15,527 nucleotides of DNA, taken from an uncultured Clostridia bacterium. Lineage in GTDB: Bacteria; Bacillota; Clostridia; TANB77; CAG-508. Under the pieces are notes generated by a model. That model was not told where the DNA came from and did no database searches. It saw nothing but the letters and a program-made list of their open reading frames with translations. Positions 5,745 to 14,171 of this stretch are shown one piece after another; the stretch's first letter is position 1; each line of letters opens with the position of its first letter. The stretch is taken from NCBI GenBank assembly GCA_947584125.1, contig CANPWI010000019.1, positions 1-15,527 on the forward strand. Reading direction: 5' to 3'. Both the position numbers and the translations under genes were made by a program.

Positions 5745-8700
5745 TTATTTTCTTTCTACACTAATTTTTAGACTTTCGCCATTTATATTAGTATCTGTAT
5801 ATTCTTTTTCCTCTCCATAAACAATATTTTCTGTTAATGTATCTTTCATTATACTTTCTTTGTTTTTCTCTATAATATCTTCTAACATTTTATTACCTGT
5901 AACAAATAGAGTTATTTTGTCTAATACTTCAAATCCACTATCTTTTCTCATATTTTGAATTTTTGATATTATTTCTCTAACATATCCTTCTTCTTTTAAC
6001 TCTTGTGTAATATGAGTATCTAGTACAACACCAATTTCTCCCTCTCCACTAAATGCAAATTCTTCAATTCCTTGCATTGTAACTAATAAATTTTCGCTAC
6101 TTAAATCAATCTCTGTTCCATCAATATTTATTTTTTCTACTCCTCCTGCTTTAACTTTCATAGCTAAACTTGCTTGATTCATCTCAGAAATTGCTTTTTT
6201 AATTTGAGGTATTAATTTTCCATATTGTTTACCAAGTACAGGTAAATTAGGCATAATTTCATAATTTACATACTCTGAAAGGTCTGCACCAAGTATTACC
6301 TCTTTTACATTTAACTCATTTTTTACAATATCAGAATAATATTCTGGAAGTTCTTTAGTTGAAATTAGCATTTTTGATAATGGTTGTCTATTTTTTATAT
6401 TAGCTGAATTTCTTGCACTTCTTCCAAGTTTTACTAAACTATAAGCTAATCCCATTTCTTTTTCTAATTCTTCATTTACTAATTCTTTGTGATACTCTGG
6501 CCATTTACAAAGATGTATACTTTCTGGAGCATTTTTATCTAATGATAATACTAAATTTTGATATATTTCTTCTGTCATAAATGGTACAAATGGTGCAGAA
6601 ACTTTAATTAATGTTACTAATGTTTTATATAAAGTAACATAAGCTCCAATCTTATCCTCTGTAAGATTTTCTTGCCAATATCTTTCTCTATTTCTTCTTA
6701 CATACCAGTTAGAAAGTTCATCAGTAAATTCTTCAATTTCAAGAGCAGCATTTGTAATATCATACTTATCTAATTTTTCTTCTACATCTTTTACAAGAGT
6801 ATTTAATTTTGATAATATCCATTTATCCATAACATTATCTGATTTAAAGTTTGCATATTCTAATGGATTAAACTTATCAATTTCTGCATATAGAACATAG
6901 AAAGAATATACATTCCATAATGTAGATAAAAATTTTCTACCAGTTTCAGCAACATCATCAATAGAAAATCTAGTTGGTAGCCATGGACTACTTGCTGTGT
7001 AGAAATGCCATCTTGTAGCATCTGCTCCCTCTGAGTTCATTACATCAAATGGGTCAACAACATTTCCTTTTGATTTTGACATTTTTAAACCTTTTTTATC
7101 TAAAACATGCCCAAGAACTATACAATTCTCAAATGCAGCTTTATCAAATATTGCAGTTGAAACTGCAAGCAATGTGTAAAACCATCCTCTTGTTTGGTCA
7201 ACCGCTTCTGAAATAAATTGTGCTGGATAATTTTTCTCAAATAATTCTTTATTTTCAAATGGATAATGTAATTGTGCAAATGGCATTGAACCAGAATCGA
7301 ACCAACAATCTATTACTTCCTTAGCTCTTATCATCTCTTTTCCACATTTTTCACACTTTAAGTGGATATTATCTATATATGGTTTATGTAGTTCAATATC
7401 ATCTGGAACATTAATTCCTTTTTTCTTTAATTCTTCAATACTACCTATACACTCTTTATGACCACATTCACAAGACCATATTGGAAGAGGTGTTCCCCAA
7501 TATCTATCTCTAGAAATTCCCCAGTCTATAACATTTTCCAAAAATTTTCCAAATCTTCCTGTTCTAATTGTATCTGGATACCAATTTATTTTATTGTTAT
7601 TAGCTATTAATTTATCTCTAAGAGTTGTCATAGCTACAAACCAACTCTCTTTTGGATAATATAAAAGTGGTGTATCACATCTCCAGCAATGTGGATAAGA
7701 GTGAAGATGTTTTTCTGCCTTAAACAATTTATTATTTTCTTTTAAATATTCTACAATAGATTCATCACATTTCTTTACAAACTTCCCTGCCCATGGTGTA
7801 ACCTCATCTGTAAATTTTCCTTCTTTATCTACTAAATTTACAAATGCAATTCCATTTTGTTTTGCAACAAAACTATCATCCTCTCCATAAGCTGGTGCAA
7901 TATGAACAATTCCTGTACCATCTTCTAAACTTACATAATCTCCATGAATTACCTCAAATGCTTTTCCATCTACTTTAGCAAAAGGCATTAATTGCTCATA
8001 CTTTGTTCCAAGTAGTTCTTCACCTTTAAATTCTTTAACAATTTCGTATTCCTCTCCTAAAACTTTTGGTGCTAATTCTTTTGCTAAAATATATATTTCG
8101 TCTTCAACCTTTGCTTCAATATAAGTATAAGCTTTATTTACACATAGTGCTAAGTTAGAAGGTAATGTCCATGGAGTTGTTGTCCATGCTAAAATATATT
8201 TATTATCTTCTCCCTTTACTTTAAACTTAGCAATACAAGTTAAATCCTTAACATCTTTATATCCCTGAGCTACCTCATGAGATGAAAGTGCAGTTCCACA
8301 TCTTGGACAATATGGCATTACTTTATGACCTTCATATAAAAGACCTTTTTCCCACATTTGTTTTAATGCCCACCATACAGATTCTATGTAATCATTATGA
8401 TATGTTACATAAGGGTTTTCCATATCAACCCAATATCCTATTTGGTTTGTCATTTTCTCCCACATAGAAACATAAGTAAATACACTTTCTTTACAATCCT
8501 TAACAAATTTTTCTACACCATATTCTTCAATTTGTGATTTACCAGAAATACCTAATTTCTTTTCAATTTCAAGTTCAACAGGAAGACCATGTGTGTCCCA
8601 ACCTGCTTTTCTTATTACTTTATATCCCTTCATAACTTTGTATCTTGGAATAATATCCTTCATTACTCTTGTTAAAATATGACCTACATGTGGTTTTCCA

Positions 8701-8837
8701 TTTGCTGTTGGTGGACCATCATAGAAAGTAAAATACTCTCCATCTTCATTAGAATTAAAGCTTTTCTTAATAATATCTTTTTCTTTCCATAAATCTGAAA
8801 CTTCATTTTCAATTTCTACTCTTCCGTTTTTGTTCAA
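5745..8837 (-). CDS. ileS: Isoleucyl-tRNA synthetase, type 2 (eukaryote-like)
   Basis: A class I synthetase that charges tRNA-Ile, with editing of valine. The 1030 residues carry the HIGH motif as HVGH (50-53) in GPPTANGKPHVGH, GWDTHGLPVE, an internal CP1 editing region (about 200-400) and KMSKS (585-589). Cysteine pairs CPRC, HCWRC and CEKC suggest metal sites. Length and HIGH context match type 2 IleRS, a group usually less sensitive to mupirocin (family knowledge, not shown here). The open frame begins at TTG 8835-8837, which has no ribosome site at normal distance. An ATG at 8848-8850 with AGGA 11 bases before it encodes MYKKVEQ, the family-typical opening, but in another frame. One base fewer in an A-run (8839-8844 or 8827-8831 on the plus strand as T) would join them. 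The gene is under the T-box leader with the DUF1653 gene directly upstream. Confidence 0.96.
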   Translation of the reverse strand: MNKNGRVEIENEVSDLWKEKDIIKKSFNSNEDGEYFTFYDGPPTANGKPHVGHILTRVMKDIIPRYKVMKGYKVIRKAGWDTHGLPVELEIEKKLGISGKSQIEEYGVEKFVKDCKESVFTYVSMWEKMTNQIGYWVDMENPYVTYHNDYIESVWWALKQMWEKGLLYEGHKVMPYCPRCGTALSSHEVAQGYKDVKDLTCIAKFKVKGEDNKYILAWTTTPWTLPSNLALCVNKAYTYIEAKVEDEIYILAKELAPKVLGEEYEIVKEFKGEELLGTKYEQLMPFAKVDGKAFEVIHGDYVSLEDGTGIVHIAPAYGEDDSFVAKQNGIAFVNLVDKEGKFTDEVTPWAGKFVKKCDESIVEYLKENNKLFKAEKHLHSYPHCWRCDTPLLYYPKESWFVAMTTLRDKLIANNNKINWYPDTIRTGRFGKFLENVIDWGISRDRYWGTPLPIWSCECGHKECIGSIEELKKKGINVPDDIELHKPYIDNIHLKCEKCGKEMIRAKEVIDCWFDSGSMPFAQLHYPFENKELFEKNYPAQFISEAVDQTRGWFYTLLAVSTAIFDKAAFENCIVLGHVLDKKGLKMSKSKGNVVDPFDVMNSEGADATRWHFYTASSPWLPTRFSIDDVAETGRKFLSTLWNVYSFYVLYAEIDKFNPLEYANFKSDNVMDKWILSKLNTLVKDVEEKLDKYDITNAALEIEEFTDELSNWYVRRNRERYWQENLTEDKIGAYVTLYKTLVTLIKVSAPFVPFMTEEIYQNLVLSLDKNAPESIHLCKWPEYHKELVNEELEKEMGLAYSLVKLGRSARNSANIKNRQPLSKMLISTKELPEYYSDIVKNELNVKEVILGADLSEYVNYEIMPNLPVLGKQYGKLIPQIKKAISEMNQASLAMKVKAGGVEKINIDGTEIDLSSENLLVTMQGIEEFAFSGEGEIGVVLDTHITQELKEEGYVREIISKIQNMRKDSGFEVLDKITLFVTGNKMLEDIIEKNKESIMKDTLTENIVYGEEKEYTDTNINGESLKISVERK

Positions 8838-8869
8838 CTTTTTTATACATCTTCAAATTCATCCTTTCT

Positions 8870-9127
8870 TTAATTATTATATTTTAATCCTTTTCTTTCT
8901 ATCTCTTGTAGTTCAAATCTAAATTTTTGTTTTTCATTAGGATATTTTTCATGGTCTACTTCTGATAAAAACATATCTAATGGTCTTATATATAACCCCA
9001 TATCTCCATATAACGCCCTATATAAAACATATTTTTCCTTTGTTTCACTATTGGTTACAATGTCTAGTGCCAAATAATAATCACCTTTAAAATGTCTATA
9101 AATTCCATTAACTTTTAACTCTCTCAC
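8870..9127 (-). CDS. DUF1653 domain protein
   Basis: This 85-residue protein matches the DUF1653 pattern: NGIYRHFKGDYYLALDIV (about 7-24), then YVLYRALYGDMGLYIRPLDMFL (about 33-54), the most conserved part. The family is a small beta-barrel-like domain of unknown function in many bacteria. The start is GTG (9125-9127), with GGAGG 6 bases before it. It is the first gene after the T-box terminator. Its stop codon overlaps the ribosome site of the downstream ileS region, so the two are probably transcribed, and perhaps translated, together. This places it under isoleucine-tRNA control. No catalytic residues can be assigned. Confidence 0.9.
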   Translation of the reverse strand: MRELKVNGIYRHFKGDYYLALDIVTNSETKEKYVLYRALYGDMGLYIRPLDMFLSEVDHEKYPNEKQKFRFELQEIERKGLKYNN

Positions 9128-9150
9128 TTAACGCCTCCTTAATTTTTTGT

Positions 9151-9192
9151 AAAAACAAAATAAGCTAATTCATCCAAATAGGACGAATTAGC
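9151..9192 (-). terminator. T-box terminator hairpin
   Basis: On the minus strand a 12-bp stem with one G-U pair (9181-9192 with 9164-9175) and a 5-base loop is followed by a T-rich tail (9160-9151). It immediately follows the T-box core sequence, which would pair with the left arm in the antiterminator form. Confidence 0.92.
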
Positions 9193-9409
9193 TCCGCGGT
9201 ACCACCTATATTAAAAATAAGTTTTTCTTATTTTTCTCTTTATATATCTTTAACGCAGATTTACGACTTTTCTTACTTATTTTCAGAAAAATAACTTAGT
9301 AAGGTGATAATAAATAAGCTATTATGTAATGGAGCTTTCACCTTACCTCCACTCTCTTTATACTTTTTACCTATTTACCTTGTCCTTAAAATTGTTTTTA
9401 TTTATTATG
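9157..9409 (-). promoter_or_regulatory. T-box riboswitch, isoleucine-type, controlling DUF1653-ileS
   Basis: The hallmark T-box core AGGTGGTACCGCGG lies at 9194-9207 on the minus strand, directly before the terminator hairpin. Uncharged tRNA binds its specifier codon through the anticodon and the T-box through its CCA end, which favours the antiterminator and lets transcription continue. The upstream part holds a Stem I-like region: GTAAGGTG pairs with CACCTTAC, and the codon ATC (9306-9308) sits just before that arm in the position of the specifier, followed by A. ATC is an isoleucine codon, in agreement with the downstream ileS. The exact fold of Stem I was not computed. Leader length of about 250 bases is normal. 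Confidence 0.95.
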
Positions 9410-9415
9410 TTTAAT

Positions 9416-9444
9416 ATTTTACCACCATATTTACTAATTTTCAA
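9416..9444 (-). promoter_or_regulatory. Promoter of the T-box-DUF1653-ileS operon
   Basis: TTGAAA (9439-9444), a 17-base spacer ending in TGG (extended -10) and TAAAAT (9416-9421) read on the minus strand. The predicted start is about 9409, at the beginning of the T-box leader. Confidence 0.78.
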
Positions 9445-9479
9445 GTAGTTTATAATATTTTTTTATTTTGAAAATCTAC

Positions 9480-9495
9480 TTTCCAATTTTGGAAA
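9480..9495 (-). terminator. Weak hairpin after the thymidine kinase gene
   Basis: TTTCCA and TGGAAA give a 6-bp stem with a 4-base loop, 25 bases beyond the tdk stop. The following T-run is only four bases, so this is a weak terminator candidate. Confidence 0.35.
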
Positions 9496-9520
9496 CATTG
9501 TCTGCAAAATTAAAATAATA

Positions 9521-10060
9521 TTAAATTTTCCCTTTTGTAAGTTTTTCATAGCATTTTCTACATACAGGAATATATTCAGAATCTCCTATAACAATTTCCT
9601 GACTTTTCTCACCTTTAAAATATGAGTAAACCGCATTATCATTTTTACATATTTCGCATATTGATGTTAGCATCTTTATATTATCTGCAAAACATAATAA
9701 ATCTCCCATTTTTCCAAAAGGCTTTTTTTCTGCTGTTAAATTTAATCCTGCTATATAAAATTTTTTTCCTTGTTGTGCTAAATCCTGAATAGTATCTATA
9801 TCTCCTTCTAAAAACTGAAATTCATCTATAAAATAAATGTCTGGATTATAATTTTTTAATTCTTCAATTCTTTGTATATTAGTTGCTTTTATATTTTTTC
9901 CATCTCTTGATTTAACTATATCTTCCCCTGCTCTATTATCAATTTTTGGCTTAAACATTTGAATATTTTTTCCTGCAATTTGCTGTCTTGTAAATTCATT
10001 ACATATTTGCAAACTTTTACCACATTTCATTGGCCCTGAAAATACATTTATATCTCCCAT
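9521..10060 (-). CDS. tdk: Thymidine kinase
   Basis: Salvage enzyme that phosphorylates thymidine to dTMP with ATP. The 179 residues, a normal length, show the P-loop GPMKCGKS (9-16), SRDG (51-54), the Walker B/catalytic segment DEFQF (79-83, E80 the likely base), AGLNLTAEKKPFG (104-116, the family A-G-L-x-x-D/T-F region), and a zinc site C135/C138 and C167/C170. The P-loop has Cys where most relatives have Ser (GPMFSGKS/T), a mild departure. The ATG follows AAGGA about 10 bases upstream. Transcribed away from the clpE-like gene across a 222-base divergent region, with its own promoter. Confidence 0.94.
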   Translation of the reverse strand: MGDINVFSGPMKCGKSLQICNEFTRQQIAGKNIQMFKPKIDNRAGEDIVKSRDGKNIKATNIQRIEELKNYNPDIYFIDEFQFLEGDIDTIQDLAQQGKKFYIAGLNLTAEKKPFGKMGDLLCFADNIKMLTSICEICKNDNAVYSYFKGEKSQEIVIGDSEYIPVCRKCYEKLTKGKI

Positions 10061-10142
10061 TTTATTATCATTCCTTTTTCAATTCTATAATTTGTATTAC
10101 ATTTTTTTACACATTTATTTATATTTTTTTATATTAGTTCAT

Positions 10143-10171
10143 ATTATATATTTTTATGATATTTTTGTAAA
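10143..10171 (-). promoter_or_regulatory. Promoter of tdk
   Basis: TTTACA (10166-10171), a 17-base spacer and TATAAT (10143-10148) read on the minus strand, giving a leader of about 75 bases. The spacing is ideal, but the region is so A/T-rich that chance matches are possible. Confidence 0.55.
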
Positions 10172-10213
10172 TATTTTTTTAATTATTTTTCTCTTTAATA
10201 GTTTGCTATATAC

Positions 10214-10242
10214 TTGACTATATCTGCATTTTGTTGTATTAT
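10214..10242 (+). promoter_or_regulatory. Promoter of the clpE-pgsA operon
   Basis: TTGACT (10214-10219), a 17-base spacer and TATTAT (10237-10242). The start codon is about 40 bases downstream. No CtsR-type tandem heptamer (GGTCAAA) and no CIRCE element were seen nearby. Confidence 0.68.
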
Positions 10243-10282
10243 TATACTACTGTAAAAAATTAAATTAAGGAGAGACTTATAT

Positions 10283-12607
10283 ATGTTATGTTCTGTATGC
10301 AAAAAAAATGTTGCAATAATATTTACAAATAAATTAACTCAAGACAATGATAATCATTTAGAAGGTTATTGCTATAATTGTGCAAAAGAAAAAGGAATTA
10401 ATCCTTTACAGGTTTTAGCAGAGCAAGCAGCTTCTGTTGAAAATGATAACAACATTAATTTAGAAGAAATGACTGCACAATTTGAAACACTTTTTAATGA
10501 TATTACTGAAAATTTAAATAATCAAGATATTGAAATACAAAATTTATCAAACGACGGCTCTTCAATGCCTTTAGGTGCTGTTCTTGGAAATATATTTAAT
10601 AACAATAATACTAATAACTCTAATAATTCAAGTGAAAAAAATGAGCAGTCTTCTAGCTCTAATAAAAAAGTTAAAGTAGAAAAGAAACCTAAAGAAAAGA
10701 AAAAGAGAGTTTTAGATAATTATGGTACTAATTTAACATTAAAAGCAAAAAATAACCAATTAGATATAGTTATAGGTAGAGATAAAGAAATTCAAAGAAT
10801 GATACAAATTTTAAATAGACGTTCTAAAAATAACCCTTGTTTAATAGGTGAACCTGGAGTTGGTAAAACAGCTATCGCTCAAGGTTTAGCAATAAAAATT
10901 GCAAATGGAAAAGTTCCAGCAAAATTATTAAATAAAGAGGTTTATCTTTTAGATATGACCTCTGTTATTGCAGGTACACAATTTAGAGGTCAATTTGAAG
11001 CAAGAATGAAAGCAATTATTGATGAATGCAAATCACTTGGTAATATAATTTTAGTTATAGATGAAATTCATAATATAATTGGCTCTGGAGATAGTGAAAA
11101 TTCTATGAATGCTGCAAATATTTTAAAACCATCTTTAGCAAATGGCGAAATTCAATTAATTGGTACTACAACTTTAAGAGAATATAGAAAATACATTGAA
11201 AAAGATACTGCTTTAGAAAGAAGATTTCAAACAATATTAGTTGAAGAACCTGATATTAATGATACTGTAAAAATATTAGAAGGTATTAAAAAATATTATG
11301 AAGAATTTCATAAAGTAAAAATATCAAATGATGTTATTTATCAAACTGTTGTTATGTCTGAAAAATATATACATGATAGAAAACTACCTGATAAGGCTAT
11401 AGACATTTTAGATGAAGCATGCTCTAGAATAAATTTAAATAATAAAGAATTATATAGATTAGAGGTTTTAAAAAATGAACTAAAATTAGTTCAAGAACAA
11501 AAAGAGGAAGCTGCTGAAGCTGATTCAACAGAAGATTATCAAAAAGCTGCTGACTTAAAAACTCGTGAATGTCAAATAGTTGAAGAAATTGAAGCTATTT
11601 CATCAAAGTTAAAATTAAAACAACTAACAGTTCAAGATATAGCATTAGTAATTGAACATTGGACTAAAATTCCAGTTAAAAAAATTACAGAAGCTGAAAC
11701 TCAAAAACTTTTAAATTTAGAAACTAACTTACACACTAAAATTATTGGTCAAGATGAAGCAGTTAGTGCTGTTGCAAGAGCAATTAGAAGAAATCGTGCA
11801 GGTTTAAAAAGCACCAAAAGACCACCATCTTTTATTTTTGTAGGTCCTACTGGTGTTGGTAAAACTCAACTTGCAAAAGCATTAAGTTATGAAATGTTTG
11901 GCTCTGAAGACTCAATAATTAGAGTTGATATGTCTGAATATATGGAAAGTCACTCAGTTTCAAAATTAATTGGTTCACCTCCTGGATATGTTGGATATGA
12001 TGATGCAGGTCAATTAACTGAAAAAGTTAAAAGAAAACCTTATTCTATAATTTTATTTGATGAAATTGAAAAAGCTCATTCTGATATATTTAATTTACTA
12101 CTTCAAGTATTAGATGACGGAAAACTTACAGACTCACAAGGAAATACAATTAGCTTTGAAAATACAATAATTATTATGACATCAAATGCAGGTTCTAACC
12201 AAAATATAAACTCAATTGGATTTGGAAAACAATCTATTGATACAAATAAAATTGAAACCAGCTTAAAGGAAACTTTCAGACCAGAGTTTTTAAATAGAAT
12301 AGATGAAATTGTTATATTTAAAAGTTTAGAAAAATCTCAATTATTTGAAATTGTTGATTTAATGTTAAAAGATACAAGAAAATCATTAGAAGATAAAAAT
12401 ATTTCTTTAGAGGTTACAAATTCCGCAAAAGAATATTTATTAGAAAAAGGTACTGATTTAAAATACGGTGCTAGACCTTTAAGAAGAGCTATTCAAAGAT
12501 ATATTGAGGATGAATTAGCAGAAAAAATTTTACGCTCTGAATTAACTAATGGACAAAAAGTTGTAGTAGACTATGAAAATAACGAACTTATCTATAAAAT
12601 AAATTAA
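10283..12607 (+). CDS. clpE: ClpE-like AAA+ unfoldase of the Clp protease
   Basis: A hexameric ATPase that unfolds damaged proteins and passes them to ClpP. The 774 residues contain: a zinc finger C3/C6 and C30/C33 in place of the ClpC N-domain; a low-complexity linker (about 105-145) rich in Asn, Ser and Lys; AAA-1 with Walker A GEPGVGKT (189-196) and Walker B VIDEIH (258-263); a UVR-type motif in the middle region (417-436); AAA-2 with Walker A GPTGVGKT (521-528), pore loop GYVG (568-571) and Walker B LFDEIEKA; and the IGF tripeptide (645-647) that docks on ClpP. The zinc finger plus UVR layout is that of ClpE rather than ClpC or ClpB. It is longer than Bacillus ClpE (about 700). RBS AAGGAGAG sits 8 bases before ATG. 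pgsA follows 36 bases later. Confidence 0.9.
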   Translation: MLCSVCKKNVAIIFTNKLTQDNDNHLEGYCYNCAKEKGINPLQVLAEQAASVENDNNINLEEMTAQFETLFNDITENLNNQDIEIQNLSNDGSSMPLGAVLGNIFNNNNTNNSNNSSEKNEQSSSSNKKVKVEKKPKEKKKRVLDNYGTNLTLKAKNNQLDIVIGRDKEIQRMIQILNRRSKNNPCLIGEPGVGKTAIAQGLAIKIANGKVPAKLLNKEVYLLDMTSVIAGTQFRGQFEARMKAIIDECKSLGNIILVIDEIHNIIGSGDSENSMNAANILKPSLANGEIQLIGTTTLREYRKYIEKDTALERRFQTILVEEPDINDTVKILEGIKKYYEEFHKVKISNDVIYQTVVMSEKYIHDRKLPDKAIDILDEACSRINLNNKELYRLEVLKNELKLVQEQKEEAAEADSTEDYQKAADLKTRECQIVEEIEAISSKLKLKQLTVQDIALVIEHWTKIPVKKITEAETQKLLNLETNLHTKIIGQDEAVSAVARAIRRNRAGLKSTKRPPSFIFVGPTGVGKTQLAKALSYEMFGSEDSIIRVDMSEYMESHSVSKLIGSPPGYVGYDDAGQLTEKVKRKPYSIILFDEIEKAHSDIFNLLLQVLDDGKLTDSQGNTISFENTIIIMTSNAGSNQNINSIGFGKQSIDTNKIETSLKETFRPEFLNRIDEIVIFKSLEKSQLFEIVDLMLKDTRKSLEDKNISLEVTNSAKEYLLEKGTDLKYGARPLRRAIQRYIEDELAEKILRSELTNGQKVVVDYENNELIYKIN

Positions 12608-12643
12608 TTTTGATTTATCCACAATTTTAATGGAGGAAAAAAT

Positions 12644-13204
12644 ATGTTAAAAAATATACCTAATATACTAACAATATTAAGATTCTTTTTAATACCTATT
12701 ATAGTATTTTTCTTAATCCAAGAAAATTTTATTTTAGCATTTATATTTTTCACAATATCAGGTTTAACAGATATTTTAGATGGATTTATAGCTAGGAAAT
12801 ATGATTTAATAACTAATTTTGGTAAATTAATAGACCCTTTAGCAGATAAACTTACTCTTGCCTGCATACTTGCAACATTATCTCTTAAGGATATTATTCC
12901 TATTTGGATTTTAGCTATTGTTATTTTAAAGGAATTTTTTATGATTGCAGGAGCATCTTTCCTTTATGGGAAAGAGCTCGTTGTATCTAGTAAATGGTAT
13001 GGAAAACTTTCAACTGTTACTTTTTATATTGCAATAGTTTCTTCATTGTTGATTAGATATTTTAACTTTAGTTTTAATTTTGATATATACATCTATTATT
13101 TAGCACTTTTCCTTACTGTATTTTCTTTAATTATGTATTTTAGGTCATTCTATGTACAAGGATATCTAAAAAAAGAAAATTTAAAAATAAAACAAGAAAA
13201 ATAA
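12644..13204 (+). CDS. pgsA: CDP-diacylglycerol-glycerol-3-phosphate 3-phosphatidyltransferase
   Basis: Membrane enzyme making phosphatidylglycerol phosphate from CDP-diacylglycerol and glycerol-3-phosphate. The 186 residues start MLKNIPNILTILRF, typical of PgsA, and carry the full CDP-alcohol phosphotransferase motif D43, D46-G47, A50-R51, G60, D64, D68, with four or five later membrane helices. GGAGG stands 7 bases before the ATG. It follows the clpE-like gene closely with no terminator between, so the two are probably one transcript. A hairpin terminator begins inside its last codons. A family member using another alcohol is possible, but the N-terminus and length favour PgsA. Confidence 0.93.
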   Translation: MLKNIPNILTILRFFLIPIIVFFLIQENFILAFIFFTISGLTDILDGFIARKYDLITNFGKLIDPLADKLTLACILATLSLKDIIPIWILAIVILKEFFMIAGASFLYGKELVVSSKWYGKLSTVTFYIAIVSSLLIRYFNFSFNFDIYIYYLALFLTVFSLIMYFRSFYVQGYLKKENLKIKQEK

Positions 13205-13236
13205 TACCAAAAAATATATTTTGGTATTATTTTTGT
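13201..13236 (+). terminator. Terminator of the clpE-pgsA operon
   Basis: A perfect 12-bp inverted repeat (13201-13212 and 13219-13230) with a 6-base loop is followed by TTTTGT. The stem includes the pgsA stop codon (13202-13204). Confidence 0.88.
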
Positions 13237-13262
13237 ATAAAAAAAAGAAACCTCTTTCGAGG
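13237..13262 (-). terminator. Terminator of the 277-residue gene
   Basis: On the minus strand CCTC-GAAA-GAGG (13262-13251), a short stem with a GNRA tetraloop, is followed by TTTC and a run of eight T. The stem is only 4 bp, but the T-run and position, about 30 bases after the stop, favour it. Confidence 0.6.
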
Positions 13263-13294
13263 AAAAGAAAACTTTTCTTTTTATGCAGGTTAAT

Positions 13295-14128
13295 TCAACC
13301 CACATTGACTGTCAGCACAGCAGGATTGAAAGCATCATCTCCTTCATAACCATATTCCTTATTGTGCCATTTACGGAGTTCTTCACCGTATTTCCAACTC
13401 TGTACTAGAACATTGACAGCGCATCCATACATAAAGCCTGTAATTCCTTCAATATCACAGTCACAAGAAGCCTTATCAGCAATTTGAATAACAGTTTTTC
13501 CTTTTTCCATTATTTTTTGCATGTATTTGGCCCAACGACGAGCATATATTATAACACCCATACCATAAAGATCTTTGGAATTGGCTTCCACAAAGTTATC
13601 CCAAATTTTCTTAGATTCATCATCCTTGAATTCCATTTCAACTGTTTCATCAATTTCTAGAACCTTTTCCTTTATTTCCTTTTTGCGCTTTTCTTCCTCT
13701 CTCTGTTGATCTAACATTTTCTGGCCTTCAGGAGTTTTGAGCCATGCCTCTTTTTCGCTACAATGTTTTTCGTAATTTTTATTCATAATAGCATTCCATT
13801 CCTCGTAGATTCTGCTTGCTTCAGCATTTTCTTTCGTAACTGTAACTGTTGCATCATTGAATGTGAACTGAATACCTTTAAAGGTAGTATTCTCATCACA
13901 TTCGTAAGCTCTTAATAATTCAGATGCAAAATTTGAATCTTCCTCAAAACAGCCTGCCAAAACCTCTGCAAAATCATTGATGTTATAGCCACCAATAGGA
14001 CTTATTGTTGCAATACCATTTTTAAATGCTTCAACATACAAAATTTCAATTTTTTTGGAACTTGTCCTTAAAATCCGATAATCTTCCTCAAAGTTATTAT
14101 TAAAATAAACCATTGTTGTCTTTCCCAT
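13295..14128 (-). CDS. Unrecognised 277-residue protein with foreign base composition
   Basis: I do not recognise the family. The protein has no signal peptide or membrane segment. Residues 1-110 look like a mixed alpha/beta domain (MGKTTMVYFNNNFEEDYRI at the start, GIQFTFNDATVTVT near 95). Residues about 115-165 are highly charged and helical (QQREEEKRKKEIKEK), likely a coiled coil or long linker. Residues about 170-277 look helical, with aromatic segments (IIYARRWAKYMQKIM, SWKYGEELRKWHN) and a CDC pair. It is richer in G/C than its neighbours: 23, 27 and 20 of 60 bases in three blocks against 12-13 in blocks of the adjacent and clpE genes. GGAGG lies 8 bases before the ATG, and a good promoter and a short terminator frame it as a single-gene unit. 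Recent transfer is likely; function is unknown. Confidence 0.88.
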   Translation of the reverse strand: MGKTTMVYFNNNFEEDYRILRTSSKKIEILYVEAFKNGIATISPIGGYNINDFAEVLAGCFEEDSNFASELLRAYECDENTTFKGIQFTFNDATVTVTKENAEASRIYEEWNAIMNKNYEKHCSEKEAWLKTPEGQKMLDQQREEEKRKKEIKEKVLEIDETVEMEFKDDESKKIWDNFVEANSKDLYGMGVIIYARRWAKYMQKIMEKGKTVIQIADKASCDCDIEGITGFMYGCAVNVLVQSWKYGEELRKWHNKEYGYEGDDAFNPAVLTVNVG

Positions 14129-14171
14129 AGAAGATTCCTCCCTTTTCTTTATTGTTAATTAATATGGTTGC

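Noticed and set aside
5727..5745. AAGTTTT/AAAACTT hairpin followed by T-rich sequence on the plus strand
   Set aside because: No plus-strand gene ends there, and on the minus strand it is not followed by a T-run, so it is not a convincing ileS terminator.
10061..10282. CtsR or CIRCE operator before the clpE-like gene
   Set aside because: No tandem GGTCAAA heptamers and no TTAGCACTC-type inverted repeat were found on either strand.
12604..12867. Minus-strand open frame over the start of pgsA
   Set aside because: It overlaps the conserved CDP-alcohol phosphotransferase motif on the other strand and lacks a ribosome site.
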